This document shows positions 48,325 to 57,589 of a DNA stretch of 64,000 nt, one piece after another. A program made the translations under genes and the position numbers. Each line of letters opens with the position of its first letter. Within the stretch, counting starts at the first letter, position 1. This stretch comes from Ferranicluibacter quercicola (GTDB taxonomy: Bacteria; Pseudomonadota; Alphaproteobacteria; Rhizobiales; Rhizobiaceae), in NCBI RefSeq assembly GCF_021168455.1, contig NZ_JAJOZR010000007.1:62001-126000 (forward strand). Reading direction: 5' to 3'. Below the pieces are notes generated by a model. The model made no database searches, was not told the DNA's origin, and saw only the letters and a program-made list of their open reading frames with translations.

Positions 48325-49653
48325 GTGTCTCAGAGTTCGGGAAGCCCGATATTCGGCAAGCGCAAGGAACAGCCGATCCTGATCCTCGCCCGGGGTGAAA
48401 AAGTCCACCACATGACGGTGCGTCCATGGATGACGGCCGTCGGTGTCTCGCTCGGCGCCCTCTTTGCCGTCGGCTACCTCGCATCAACCTCCTATCTCGT
48501 GCTGCGCGACGATCTGATTGGCGGCACCATGGCGCGTCAGGCGCGCATGCAGCACGATTACGAGGATCGCATCTCGGCGCTGCGCGCCCAGGTCGATCGT
48601 GTGACCAGCCGGCAGCTGCTCGACCAGCAGGTGGTGGAGGAAAAGGTGGAGAAGCTTCTCCAGCAGCAACAGGCCCTCACCTCGCGCCACGGCAAGCTCG
48701 GCTCCCTCATCGAGCGCGCGGAGGAATCCGGCCTGGCCGATCCCGGCACCGACAAGGCCGAGAGCGAAAAGCATGCGGACGCCACGGGCGGCATCCAGGC
48801 CATCGAACGCCTGATGGGCCTTGCCGCGAAGACGGCGCCCAAGGGGCCGGCCCTTGCCTACGCCGCCCCCTTCACCCGCACCGACGCGCGCGGCGGCGAT
48901 ACGATCACCGATCGCGCCGACCGCCTCTTCTCCCGCGTCACCCACTCCCTGAAGGATATCGAGCGCTCGCAGAAGGACAGGATCGCGACGCTGACGTCCG
49001 GCGCCATCAGCGCGACCGATGCCATCGAGACCATCGTCGCCCGCACCGGCCTCTCCGTCACGCCGGATCCGGCCGACGTCGATGCCGCGCGAGGCCGCAG
49101 CGACGCCGACGGCACGGATACCGCGATGGGCGGTCCCTATGTCGAGCCGGACACGACGGATGTGTTCGACCGACAGCTGGTCGAACTCGACACCGCGCTT
49201 GTGCGCCTCGAGCAGGTCCGCGGCGAAGTCCGCAAGCTGCCCTTCAGCAACCCCGCCCCGCAGAGCGACATCACCAGCCAGTTCGGCAATCGGCTGGACC
49301 CGTTTCTCGGCCGTCTCGCGCTGCATGCCGGCATCGATTTCCGCGTTGCCATCGGCACCAGCGTACGCGCGACCGCGCCGGGCAAGGTCGTCGTTGCCGG
49401 CCGTAATGGCGGCTATGGCAACATGGTGGAGATCGATCACGGCAACGGCGTCAGCACGCGCTACGGGCATCTCTCGACCATTCTCGTCAATGTCGGCGAT
49501 GTCGTGAAGGCCGGGGAAGCGATCGCCCGTTCCGGAAGCACGGGTCGCTCCACCGGTCCGCACCTGCATTACGAGGTCCGGCTGCACGGCGATGCGGTCG
49601 ATCCGATGCGCTTCCTCAACGCCGGCATGAAGCTCAGCAGCTATATCGACTGA
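48325..49653 (+). CDS. M23-family (LytM) metallopeptidase, membrane-anchored
   Basis: The 442-residue protein has a cytoplasmic start, one membrane span near residues 35-58 (PWMTAVGVSLGALFAVGYLA), a coiled coil near 75-130 (QARMQHDYEDRISALRAQVD, KVEKLLQQQQALTS) and a C-terminal peptidase domain with the zinc motifs HAGIDFR (HxxxD) and GPHLHYEV (HxH). It cuts peptidoglycan crosslinks or activates amidases in cell division. I favour a GTG at 48325, six bases after GGGAG; an ATG at 48307 is possible. A half CtrA-like motif TTAACC-TTAA lies at 48267-48276. Confidence 0.88.
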   Translation: MSQSSGSPIFGKRKEQPILILARGEKVHHMTVRPWMTAVGVSLGALFAVGYLASTSYLVLRDDLIGGTMARQARMQHDYEDRISALRAQVDRVTSRQLLDQQVVEEKVEKLLQQQQALTSRHGKLGSLIERAEESGLADPGTDKAESEKHADATGGIQAIERLMGLAAKTAPKGPALAYAAPFTRTDARGGDTITDRADRLFSRVTHSLKDIERSQKDRIATLTSGAISATDAIETIVARTGLSVTPDPADVDAARGRSDADGTDTAMGGPYVEPDTTDVFDRQLVELDTALVRLEQVRGEVRKLPFSNPAPQSDITSQFGNRLDPFLGRLALHAGIDFRVAIGTSVRATAPGKVVVAGRNGGYGNMVEIDHGNGVSTRYGHLSTILVNVGDVVKAGEAIARSGSTGRSTGPHLHYEVRLHGDAVDPMRFLNAGMKLSSYID

Positions 49654-49853
49654 CGCGCTTCCCAAACGGAAATTCCGTCCCATATTCAGGGTGTTCGAGC
49701 CGGATTCCCCGACTTGACGCGTCTCGATTGCCGCAAAGCGCCAGTTTTCTTGACTTTCCGCGAGCTTGGGCCTATGAGCGCCCACGACGGACCTCGAGAG
49801 CGCGGCCCGCGGCACCAGAGTTCGTTAGAACCGGAACGGAAACAGATTTCCCT

Positions 49854-51470
49854 TTGACAACGTTTGCTGATCTTGGCCTGAGCCAAAAAGTTCTCTCCGC
49901 CGTCACCGATGCGGGCTACACGATCCCGACGCCCATCCAGGCGAACGCCATTCCGCCGGCGCTGATGCGCCGCGATATCCTCGGGATCGCGCAGACGGGA
50001 ACGGGCAAGACGGCCTCCTTCGTGCTGCCCATGCTGACGCTGCTGGAGAAGGGCCGCGCTCGGGCACGCATGCCGCGCACGCTCATTCTGGAACCGACGC
50101 GCGAACTCGCCGCCCAGGTCGCCGAGAACTTCGAGAAATACGGCAAGAACCACAAGCTCAACATCGCGCTTCTCATCGGCGGCGTGTCGTTCGACGAACA
50201 GGACCGCAAGCTGGAACGCGGCGCCGACGTGCTGATCTGCACGCCCGGCCGCCTGCTCGACCATTGCGAGCGCGGCAAGCTGCTGATGACCGGCGTCGAG
50301 ATCCTCGTGATCGACGAAGCCGACCGCATGCTCGACATGGGCTTCATTCCCGATATCGAGCGCATCGCCAAGCTCATCCCGTTCACGCGCCAGACGCTGT
50401 TCTTCTCGGCCACCATGCCGCCGGAAATCCAGAAGCTGGCCGACCGCTTCCTGCAGAACCCGGAACGCATCGAGGTCGCACCGCCCTCTTCGACCGCCAA
50501 GACCGTGACGCAGCGCTTCGTCGCCACCCACGGCAAGGATTACGAGAAGCGCGCCATTCTGCGCGATCTCATCCGGTCGCAGGACGAGCTGAAAAACGCG
50601 ATCATCTTCTGCAACCGCAAGCTCGATGTAGCCGATCTCTTCCGCTCGCTGTCCCGCCACGGTTTTTCGGTGGGCGCGCTGCATGGCGACATGGACCAGA
50701 GCTCGCGCACCAAGATGCTCGCGGGCTTCAAGGACAATCAGATCACGCTGCTCGTCGCCTCCGACGTTGCCGCACGCGGCCTCGACATCCCGGATGTGAG
50801 CCATGTCTTCAACTTCGACGTTCCGATCCATGCCGAGGACTACGTCCACCGGATCGGCCGCACGGGCCGCGCGGGCCGCTCCGGCGCTGCCTTCACGCTG
50901 GTCAGCCGGCGCGACGTGAAAGCGTCCGACGCGATCGAGAAGCTGATCGGCCAGAAGATCGAATGGCATAATGGCGGTCTCGACGACCTGCCGGCGCCGA
51001 TGGAGAGCACGGAAACCGGTCGCCCCGAAAAAAAGGGTGGCCGTGACGGCAAGCGGCGCGGACGCGAGCGGGAACGCGATCACGCCCCGCGCCACGTCGT
51101 GGACCACAATCCCGATGCCCCGCGTCCCTACGGCACCCGGCCGGATGGCTACAGCGCCGAGAGCTACAAGCCGGATGCGGTGAAGACGGAAGCCGGCAAA
51201 CCTGTCGGTCACAAGCCTGACATCAAGACAGACGATACTCATCTCCAGACCGAACCGGTGCAGCCAAGGATTGAACCCGTGAGAGCAGAACGCAAGGCAG
51301 ACCCGAAGCCGCAGAACGCCGGCCCCCGGAACCACCGCCCGGCGTCGCCTGCCAACGACGACAATCGCGACCGCCGCAACCGCTATCGCCGCGACCATGA
51401 CGACGGCCCGACCCCGGTCGGTTTCGGCGACGAGATCCCCGCTTTCATGCTGGTTGCCGGCAAGGCCTGA
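49854..51470 (+). CDS. DEAD-box RNA helicase, RhlE-like
   Basis: A 538-residue helicase with the full motif set: TPIQ (Q), AQTGTGKT, PTRELAAQ, TPGR, DEAD (VIDEADRMLDMGF), SAT, RGLDIP and HRIGRTGR, followed by a basic, disordered C-terminal tail of about 150 residues (rich in R, K, D, H and P). DEAD-box proteins open RNA duplexes in ribosome assembly and decay. The TTG at 49854 gives (M)TTFADLGLSQKVL, the usual start; the TTG at 49728 would add 42 unusual residues. Confidence 0.9.
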   Translation: MTTFADLGLSQKVLSAVTDAGYTIPTPIQANAIPPALMRRDILGIAQTGTGKTASFVLPMLTLLEKGRARARMPRTLILEPTRELAAQVAENFEKYGKNHKLNIALLIGGVSFDEQDRKLERGADVLICTPGRLLDHCERGKLLMTGVEILVIDEADRMLDMGFIPDIERIAKLIPFTRQTLFFSATMPPEIQKLADRFLQNPERIEVAPPSSTAKTVTQRFVATHGKDYEKRAILRDLIRSQDELKNAIIFCNRKLDVADLFRSLSRHGFSVGALHGDMDQSSRTKMLAGFKDNQITLLVASDVAARGLDIPDVSHVFNFDVPIHAEDYVHRIGRTGRAGRSGAAFTLVSRRDVKASDAIEKLIGQKIEWHNGGLDDLPAPMESTETGRPEKKGGRDGKRRGRERERDHAPRHVVDHNPDAPRPYGTRPDGYSAESYKPDAVKTEAGKPVGHKPDIKTDDTHLQTEPVQPRIEPVRAERKADPKPQNAGPRNHRPASPANDDNRDRRNRYRRDHDDGPTPVGFGDEIPAFMLVAGKA

Positions 51471-51584
51471 TCGGCCTGACGGAGACAGCGCAAGCGCAGC
51501 GTGTTCCATGAACCGCTGCGCTTCTTGCGTTCTGCTGGACCGGCAGGCGGCTTCGCGCCATCGTGCCTGATCATGGAGGTCGCT

Positions 51585-52028
51585 GTGACGACATCGAAGT
51601 CTGCCGCTCCCGGCATCGATTTTCCCGGCGTCGGCTGCGGTCTCGCCATTCTGCGGGACGATCGCATCCTGCTCTGCCGCCGGCTCAAGGCGCCGGAACA
51701 GGGACACTGGACCATCACGGGCGGCAAGGTCGATATGATGGAGGACAGCCGCTCGGCGGCACGTCGCGAGGGCGTGGAAGAAAGCGGGCTCGCGATCGGC
51801 GATGCCATCGACTTTCTCTGCGTCAGCGAGCATGTGATCGAAGCGGACCGGCAGCACTGGATCTCGCTGATCTACGTCACGCGCGATACGCAGGGTGATC
51901 CTCAGGAGACCGAGCCGGACAAGCTCTCGGATATCGGATGGTACGATCTCGACGCCCTGCCCGCGCCCCTCTCCCGCTTTGCCGCCGATGCGATCGCCGC
52001 GCTCCGGGCGCAGGCGCTACTTGGCTGA
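51585..52028 (+). CDS. Nudix hydrolase
   Basis: The 147-residue protein has the complete Nudix box: GKVDMMEDSRSAARREGVEE, then SGL. Nudix enzymes remove nucleoside diphosphate derivatives; the substrate is not evident. GGAGG five bases before GTG at 51585 decides the start; ATG at 51573 is possible. It overlaps the TfoX-like gene tail to tail by 12 bases. Confidence 0.9.
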   Translation: MTTSKSAAPGIDFPGVGCGLAILRDDRILLCRRLKAPEQGHWTITGGKVDMMEDSRSAARREGVEESGLAIGDAIDFLCVSEHVIEADRQHWISLIYVTRDTQGDPQETEPDKLSDIGWYDLDALPAPLSRFAADAIAALRAQALLG

Positions 52029-52340
52029 GCGGACCGCCGCGTCATAGGCCAGCCGCGCCCAGCGTGTCATTTCCTCGGGATCATCGAGCGCGGCATCGGG
52101 AATCGACCAGTAGGGCATGAACACCGGCTTCTTGCCCGCTTTTCCCGCATAGCTCCACTGGCGGGCACCGGCGGCGGCAAAAAGCGGTGCGCTCTCGCGA
52201 TCCGCCTTCAGCATCAGTTCGCTGTTGAGGTCGATCGCCACGATCAGCCCGTTGCGATAGACGCCCTTGCCCCCGAACATGCGCTTGATGGTCACCGGGC
52301 CGAGCCCGGAAAAGAGATCCTCGATCGCCTCGCTATCCAT
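52017..52340 (-). CDS. TfoX/Sxy N-terminal domain protein
   Basis: The 107-residue protein matches the TfoX_N domain: VTIKRMFGGKGVYRNGLIVAI, ELMLKADRESAPLF and PYWSIPDAALDDPEEM. In gammaproteobacteria TfoX controls competence; in rhizobia such short proteins are unassigned. It starts 3 bp after the end of the MocA-like gene, so all three genes upstream to the XdhC gene form one operon. Confidence 0.87.
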   Translation of the reverse strand: MDSEAIEDLFSGLGPVTIKRMFGGKGVYRNGLIVAIDLNSELMLKADRESAPLFAAAGARQWSYAGKAGKKPVFMPYWSIPDAALDDPEEMTRWARLAYDAAVRSAK

Positions 52341-52343
52341 GTC

Positions 52344-53990
52344 CTACCCCTTCAGCACGCCACCGGCCGCCGCGATCGCCTCCGGCGTGTCGAGATCGAG
52401 ATGGGCGGCGGGTCCGATATCGACATCGACGACCGGCAGTCCGCCCGTTTCGATCACATGCCGTGCCCCCACATCGCCTTCGAGCGTGCGGAGCGCCGGA
52501 AACAGCGCGCGTGGCAGGATCACCGGGTTACCCCGCTTGCCACCATAGACGGCGCGCACCACCACCCGTCCACCCTGTTCTTCGAACGCCGCGATCAACC
52601 GGCGAAGATCGTCTGCCGTGACGCCCGGCATGTCCGCCAGGAGCACCAGCATTCCATCCGCCTCGGGCCCGGCAGCATCGAGGCCGGCGATCAGCGACGA
52701 GGCCATGCCCGACGCGAAATCCTCATTGTGCACGAGCACCAGATCGAGGCCGGACAGCGCCTCCCGGATCTCGCCCGCCCGATGTCCCGTCACCACCACC
52801 GGTGCGGGGCTGGCGGCAAGCGCCACCGCCGTCGTCCGGCGCACCAGCGGCACGCCGTCGAAGGTCGCCAGAAGCTTGTGATGCCCCGCCGTGCCCATAC
52901 GGCTCGCCTGCCCGGCCGCAAGGACGACCGGACGCACGATCAGCGGGCTCATCGCCTGAAAGCCGTTCCCATCCGTTTCGCTGCGCGCGCGCGGACGCGG
53001 ACGTGTGGGAATTTCCGCCAGAAGTCCGCCAACGCCCATGCCCGTGATCTCCTGCGCACCCACCGTCTCGCCTGCAAGAATCCGGTCCAGCACCCAGTCG
53101 AAACCGTTCTCCTTCGGGCTGCGCGCGCAACCCGGCGCGCCGATGATCCTGATATCGCCGAGGGTGCCGAGCACGAGAAGATTGCCCGGATCGACCGGCA
53201 TGCCCAAATGATCGACAGTGCCTCCGGCCTCACGGATGGCCGCCGGGATGACGTCGTCCCGATCGGTCACGGCCGATGCGCCGAACACGATCACCAGACG
53301 TGATCGGGCGGAGGGTTGCGCCATGGCGTCGCGGATCGCCTTGGCCACGGCACCCTGCTCGTGCGCCACGCGGACCTCGTGCAGAAGGCGGCTTCCCGAG
53401 CGCCGCAGCCGATCCTCGAGCACACGCCGCGTCTTGTCCATCACCTGCGTTTTCAACGACGGCAGCAGGGTCGAGACGAGCGTAACGTCACGCGGGATAA
53501 ACGGATTGACGGCAAAGGCCGGTCCCTCGCCCAGAATCGCCGCGGCCTCATCGGCACTTCGCCGGTCCACGGCAAGCGGAATGATCTTGATCGTCGCCAC
53601 CATGTCGCCCGCCCGCACCGCCACGTGATCGGCAAGGCAGGCGAGCGTGATGGCGGGGTCGATGCGGTTGAAGCGGTCCACACGGTCGCGCGTCGCGACG
53701 AAGAGGCCATCCACAGACGCGTGGACGTTCAGGCGGCCGGTCGAGGCTGGCGAGAACGTCATATGGTCCGGTGCCAGACCCGCCGCAATCAACGTCGCCG
53801 CCGCATCCTCGCCGATATCGTCGGCCCCGAGACGGGCAACGACCACCCGATCCATGCCGATCGCCGCAAGCGCCGCCACATCCGTGGCGCCAAGCCGCGT
53901 GCCTTTGGCGAGCCTCCCCTCCGGAAGGACCACGGCATGGGCGAGTATAGCCTCCTCCGCATCGCCGAGCGGAACCGGACCGAACCTCAT
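52344..53990 (-). CDS. Molybdopterin-binding / MocA-like nucleotidyltransferase fusion
   Basis: A 548-residue two-part protein. The first ~345 residues are a molybdopterin-binding domain of MoeA/Mog type (FGASAVTDRDDVIPAAI). The last ~200 residues are a MobA/MocA-type nucleotidyltransferase (VVLAAGQASRMG, LLADMPGVTADDL). MocA adds CMP to the cofactor for the xanthine-dehydrogenase family. Its ATGA overlaps the stop of the XdhC-like gene, fitting work on the same cofactor. ATG at 53990 is chosen; the longer frame to 54224 is shadow. Confidence 0.88.
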   Translation of the reverse strand: MRFGPVPLGDAEEAILAHAVVLPEGRLAKGTRLGATDVAALAAIGMDRVVVARLGADDIGEDAAATLIAAGLAPDHMTFSPASTGRLNVHASVDGLFVATRDRVDRFNRIDPAITLACLADHVAVRAGDMVATIKIIPLAVDRRSADEAAAILGEGPAFAVNPFIPRDVTLVSTLLPSLKTQVMDKTRRVLEDRLRRSGSRLLHEVRVAHEQGAVAKAIRDAMAQPSARSRLVIVFGASAVTDRDDVIPAAIREAGGTVDHLGMPVDPGNLLVLGTLGDIRIIGAPGCARSPKENGFDWVLDRILAGETVGAQEITGMGVGGLLAEIPTRPRPRARSETDGNGFQAMSPLIVRPVVLAAGQASRMGTAGHHKLLATFDGVPLVRRTTAVALAASPAPVVVTGHRAGEIREALSGLDLVLVHNEDFASGMASSLIAGLDAAGPEADGMLVLLADMPGVTADDLRRLIAAFEEQGGRVVVRAVYGGKRGNPVILPRALFPALRTLEGDVGARHVIETGGLPVVDVDIGPAAHLDLDTPEAIAAAGGVLKG

Positions 53991-55027
53991 GCGCCGACCG
54001 TCCCAGCCACCAAGACAGTGTCCGCAACCGGTCGCGCTCGAAGCGACTGGATGATATCGGCGAGGATCGACACCGCGATTTCCGCAGGCGTCGCCGCCCC
54101 GATGGCGAGGCCGATGGGCGCGGAGATACGCGCGATGGCCGCCTGCGTCAGACCCAGAGCCTGAAGCCGCTCGACGCGTCTGCCATGCGTCTTCCGGCTG
54201 CCGAGGGCACCGACATAGAAACACCCGGCCTCCAGCGCAGCCTTCAGCGCGGTATCGTCGATCTTCGGATCATGCGTGATGGCGGCCAGCGCCGTATAGG
54301 CATCGAGCGGGCGTCCCGGCAACACGTCGTCCGGCCAGTCGGCAACAAGATCGACGCCGCCAAAGCGCTCGGGCGTGGCAAAGGCGGTGCGGGGATCGAT
54401 CACGAGCGTGGAAAACCCGGCGAGGTCGGCCATGGGCACCAGAGCCTGCGCGATATGCACGGCGCCGATGATCACCAGCCGCGGCGGCGGCCGGTAAATG
54501 TTGACGAAACAGTGTCCGTCGGCACCCCGTCGCGACACGCCGGACACGAAGGCCGCTCCGACATCGTCTGGCACCGCCTCGCCCTCGGCGAAAACGTGCG
54601 TGCGACCGGTCGCAAGATCGGTCGAGGATGCCACAGCACGCCGGCCGGCGCGCCATTCGTTGAGCCGACGAAGGGACGGCAGGTCGAGCCCGGCGCCGAC
54701 CGTCTGCACGAGGACGCGGATCTGTCCGCCGCAGGAAAGGCCGACCTGCCAGGCCGTCTCGTCGGCCACGCCGAAGGAGAGCACGCGCGCCTCGCCGGAG
54801 GCGATCACGTCCGCCGCCTCGGCCACCACGGCCCCTTCCACGCATCCGCCGGAAACGGAACCGTCGAAATTCCCGTTCTCGTCGATGACGAGATGGCTGC
54901 CGACCGGTCGCGGCGCGGAACCCCACGTCTCGATCACCGTGGCGAGCGCCACCGCCCGGCCCTGCTGGCTCCAGGCCTGCGCAAGCAGGAGGGGATCATG
55001 CGCCTCTACATCGTTCGTCATCGACAT
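53987..55027 (-). CDS. XdhC/CoxI family protein
   Basis: The 346-residue protein has the XdhC_CoxI domain (LATVIETWGSAPRPVGSHLV, DGSVSGGCVEGAVVAEA) and the XdhC Rossmann domain (LVIIGAVHIAQALVPMA, GALGSRKTHGRRVERL). XdhC carries the sulfurated molybdenum cofactor to xanthine dehydrogenase-type enzymes. No structural gene for such an enzyme is in the window. Candidate ATGs at 55021, 55027 and 55039 all fit; 55027 is used. Confidence 0.9.
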   Translation of the reverse strand: MSMTNDVEAHDPLLLAQAWSQQGRAVALATVIETWGSAPRPVGSHLVIDENGNFDGSVSGGCVEGAVVAEAADVIASGEARVLSFGVADETAWQVGLSCGGQIRVLVQTVGAGLDLPSLRRLNEWRAGRRAVASSTDLATGRTHVFAEGEAVPDDVGAAFVSGVSRRGADGHCFVNIYRPPPRLVIIGAVHIAQALVPMADLAGFSTLVIDPRTAFATPERFGGVDLVADWPDDVLPGRPLDAYTALAAITHDPKIDDTALKAALEAGCFYVGALGSRKTHGRRVERLQALGLTQAAIARISAPIGLAIGAATPAEIAVSILADIIQSLRARPVADTVLVAGTVGA

Positions 55028-55342
55028 ATCTCTGATCATGGAAACCGGCGGTTGCCGCACGATGACCGATATAGGGCGTCCGCCGTCGGTTTTCAGCAAC
55101 GGGGACAGCGGATTTTCCGCGACCGCTTCGCGCCTTGTTCGCGCCGCCGGCCTCGTCGTCCTTTGCGTTCTCCGAGCGAAAACATGGGCATCCCCGCGGG
55201 AACCGGCCGTTTTCCTTTGACGCGCGTCCCCGGATTGCCGAACATGGGGAAAGCCGGCCGCTTGCATCGTCATCAAAGATGCCGAGATCCGGTCGAAGAG
55301 ACGGCACGTCGTTGCGTCGTGCCCCGAAAAACCGAAAGATCC
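55028..55342. other. Divergent intergenic region, no gene seen
   Basis: Space between the XdhC-type gene (leftward) and the binding-protein gene (rightward). TTTGACG near 55217 might be a -35 element for the rightward gene, but no convincing -10 partner follows. No RNA gene or repeat was identified. Confidence 0.5.
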
Positions 55343-56428
55343 ATGTCCCGCGCCCTCGTCCTCATTCCCGCTTTCGCACTCGCCGCCGGCCTGGCCTCCG
55401 GTGCTGCCGCGGCCGGGCTGAAGGTCGGTGTCGTCGCCCCCGTCGAAGGGCCGCTCGCTCTGCTCGGGCGTCAGGTCCTCGAAGGCGCGCGGTTTCAGGC
55501 GGAGGCCCGCGGCTCCGAGGTGGTCGCCATTCCCGAAACCTGCGAGGCCGGCGACGCCGAGGCCCTGAAGACCGCCGTCGCTGCGGCGGGCGCCGAGGCG
55601 CTGGTCGGCTTCCTCTGCACCGAGAGCCTCGACGCCGTCCTGCCGACGCTTGCCGGCACCGGCATCCCCGCCGTCACCTTGAGCGTCCGCTCCGATATCC
55701 TCATGGAAGACGCGCGCAAGAATGGCTGGCCGCTCTACCGGCTGGTGCCGAATGCACGCAAGGAGGTCGAGACGATTGCCAGCGTCATCCTCGAGCGCTG
55801 GAAGGGCGAGCCCCTCGCCTTGATCGACGACGGCACGATCCACGGGCGCGATCTCGTGGAAGGCGTGCGGTCGGCTCTGGCCGAGGCGGGCATGACGCCG
55901 GTCTTCTCCGATACCTACCGCCCGGCGCAGGAGCAGCAGGTCAGCCTCGTGCGCCGCCTCGCCCGCAGCGGCGCGACCCATGTGCTGATCGGCGGCGACC
56001 GGAGCGATGCCGCAATCATCGCGCGCGATGCCCGCAGTGAGAAACTCGCGCTGACGCTTCTGGGCGGCGAGGCGCTCGATGCGGCCGATCCGCCGGTCCC
56101 GCTGGCGGATGGCGTCCTCGCCGTCACGCTGCCGGAGGCGTCGACCCTGCCGCAGGCAGCCGCCACGGCGGCGGCGATGCGGGCCGCCAATATCGTGCCC
56201 GAAGGCTATGCCCTGCCGGCGTTCGCCGCCATGACCTTGGCTGAGCAGGCAAAAGACCGCGCGCTGAAGGACGGCACGCCGCTTGCCGACGCGCTGCCGA
56301 AAGCGTCCTACCCGACCGTCGTCGGACCCATCCGCTTCGATGCCGGCCACGAGCTCGCCGACAATCCCTACAGAGTGATGGAATGGCGCCAGGGCCGCTT
56401 CGTGGACGCGCCGCCGCCGGGCGAGTGA
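55343..56428 (+). CDS. ABC-type branched-chain-amino-acid-like binding protein
   Basis: The 361-residue periplasmic protein has a signal peptide (MSRALVLIPAFALAAGLASG, cut after AAA) and the LivJ-like type I binding fold: LKVGVVAPVEGPLALLGRQVLEG, ETCEAGDAEAL, LVRRLARSGATHVLIGGD. No permease or ATPase gene is adjacent, so it is an orphan; it sits 10 bp before a peptidase gene and may bind an amide or amino acid made or used by it. Confidence 0.82.
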   Translation: MSRALVLIPAFALAAGLASGAAAAGLKVGVVAPVEGPLALLGRQVLEGARFQAEARGSEVVAIPETCEAGDAEALKTAVAAAGAEALVGFLCTESLDAVLPTLAGTGIPAVTLSVRSDILMEDARKNGWPLYRLVPNARKEVETIASVILERWKGEPLALIDDGTIHGRDLVEGVRSALAEAGMTPVFSDTYRPAQEQQVSLVRRLARSGATHVLIGGDRSDAAIIARDARSEKLALTLLGGEALDAADPPVPLADGVLAVTLPEASTLPQAAATAAAMRAANIVPEGYALPAFAAMTLAEQAKDRALKDGTPLADALPKASYPTVVGPIRFDAGHELADNPYRVMEWRQGRFVDAPPPGE

Positions 56429-56438
56429 GGGCCGCGAC

Positions 56439-57458
56439 ATGACGATGCGACGTGGACCCCGCAATGCGCTGACCGATGTTCCCGGACTGGCGGTCGGCCA
56501 CGCGCAGGACGAGCGACTGAAGTCCGGCGTCACCGCGATCCTCTGCGATCCGCCGGCCGTCGGCGCGGTATCGATCATCGGCGGCGCGCCCGGCACGCGC
56601 GAAACAGACCTCCTGGAGCCCCACAACAGCGTGCAGACCGTGGATGCGCTCTGCCTTGCCGGCGGCTCCGCCTTCGGTCTCGATGCGGCGTCGGGCGTGC
56701 AGGCGGCGCTCCGCGCCATGGGTCGCGGGCTGAAGGTCGGACCGGCCATCGTGCCGATCGTCCCGGCCGCCATCCTGTTCGACCTCAACAATGGCGGCGA
56801 CAAGAACTGGGGCACCTATGCGCCCTATCGCGACCTCGGCTACACCGCCGCCATGGCCGCGGCGGACGAGGTCGCGACCGGCAGCGTCGGTGCCGGCACC
56901 GGCGCCAACACCGCCACCGTCAAGGGCGGCCTCGGCACCGCGTCCACCATCCTTGGCAGCGGCATCACCGTCGGCGCGCTCGCCGCCGTCAACCCGCTCG
57001 GCTCGGCGACCATCGGCGACACCGCCTGCTTCTGGGCCGCCCCTTTCGAACTGGAAGAAGAGTTCGGCGGGCTGGGCCTGCCCGTGCCCCTGCCGGAAAA
57101 CGCGACGGCCATCCGCACGAAGCTCGATGCCGTCACGCCGATGGCCAACACGACAATCGCCGTGATCGCCACGGACGTCTCGCTGACCAAGGCCGAAGCC
57201 AAGCGCCTTGCCGTCGCCGCGCATGACGGCTTCTCCCGCGCCCTCTGGCCATCGCACACGCCGCTCGACGGCGATCTGGTCTTTGCCCTGTCGACGGGCC
57301 GACGGCCCGGCAATCTCAGCCCGGCGGATTTTCTCGCTCTCTGTGCCGCCGCTGCCGCCACGATGGCGCGCGCGATTGCGCGTGGCGTGCACGACGCGAC
57401 CCCGGCGGAAGGCGACATCCGGCCTTGCTGGCACGACCTGCAGCCCAAGAAGCCCTGA
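56439..57458 (+). CDS. P1-family (DmpA/NylC-type) aminopeptidase/amidase
   Basis: The 339-residue Ntn-type hydrolase matches the DmpA/NylC family: NALTDVPGLAVGHAQD, GGAPGTRETDLL, CLAGGSAFGLDAASGV, GGLGTAS and the self-cleavage site MANTTIAVIATD, where the peptide is expected to be cut before Thr to free the nucleophile. Known members remove N-terminal D- or beta-amino acids or open nylon oligomers. It starts 10 bp after the orphan binding-protein gene. Confidence 0.9.
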   Translation: MTMRRGPRNALTDVPGLAVGHAQDERLKSGVTAILCDPPAVGAVSIIGGAPGTRETDLLEPHNSVQTVDALCLAGGSAFGLDAASGVQAALRAMGRGLKVGPAIVPIVPAAILFDLNNGGDKNWGTYAPYRDLGYTAAMAAADEVATGSVGAGTGANTATVKGGLGTASTILGSGITVGALAAVNPLGSATIGDTACFWAAPFELEEEFGGLGLPVPLPENATAIRTKLDAVTPMANTTIAVIATDVSLTKAEAKRLAVAAHDGFSRALWPSHTPLDGDLVFALSTGRRPGNLSPADFLALCAAAAATMARAIARGVHDATPAEGDIRPCWHDLQPKKP

Positions 57459-57589
57459 ACACCCGACATTGCCGGGCCCGTCCGCCAGTGCTACTGCAAC
57501 AGCACTCGGACCGGAATCGGTTCAGGGAAGAATGATGCAGCCGCTTTCCTTGCATCGAAGCGAGGGAAACGCGTCCTGGAGATTTGAGC

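Noticed and set aside
53987..56815. 942-codon minus-strand frame
   Set aside because: Only its last third (from 55027) is the XdhC-like protein; the rest is antisense to the binding-protein and peptidase genes.
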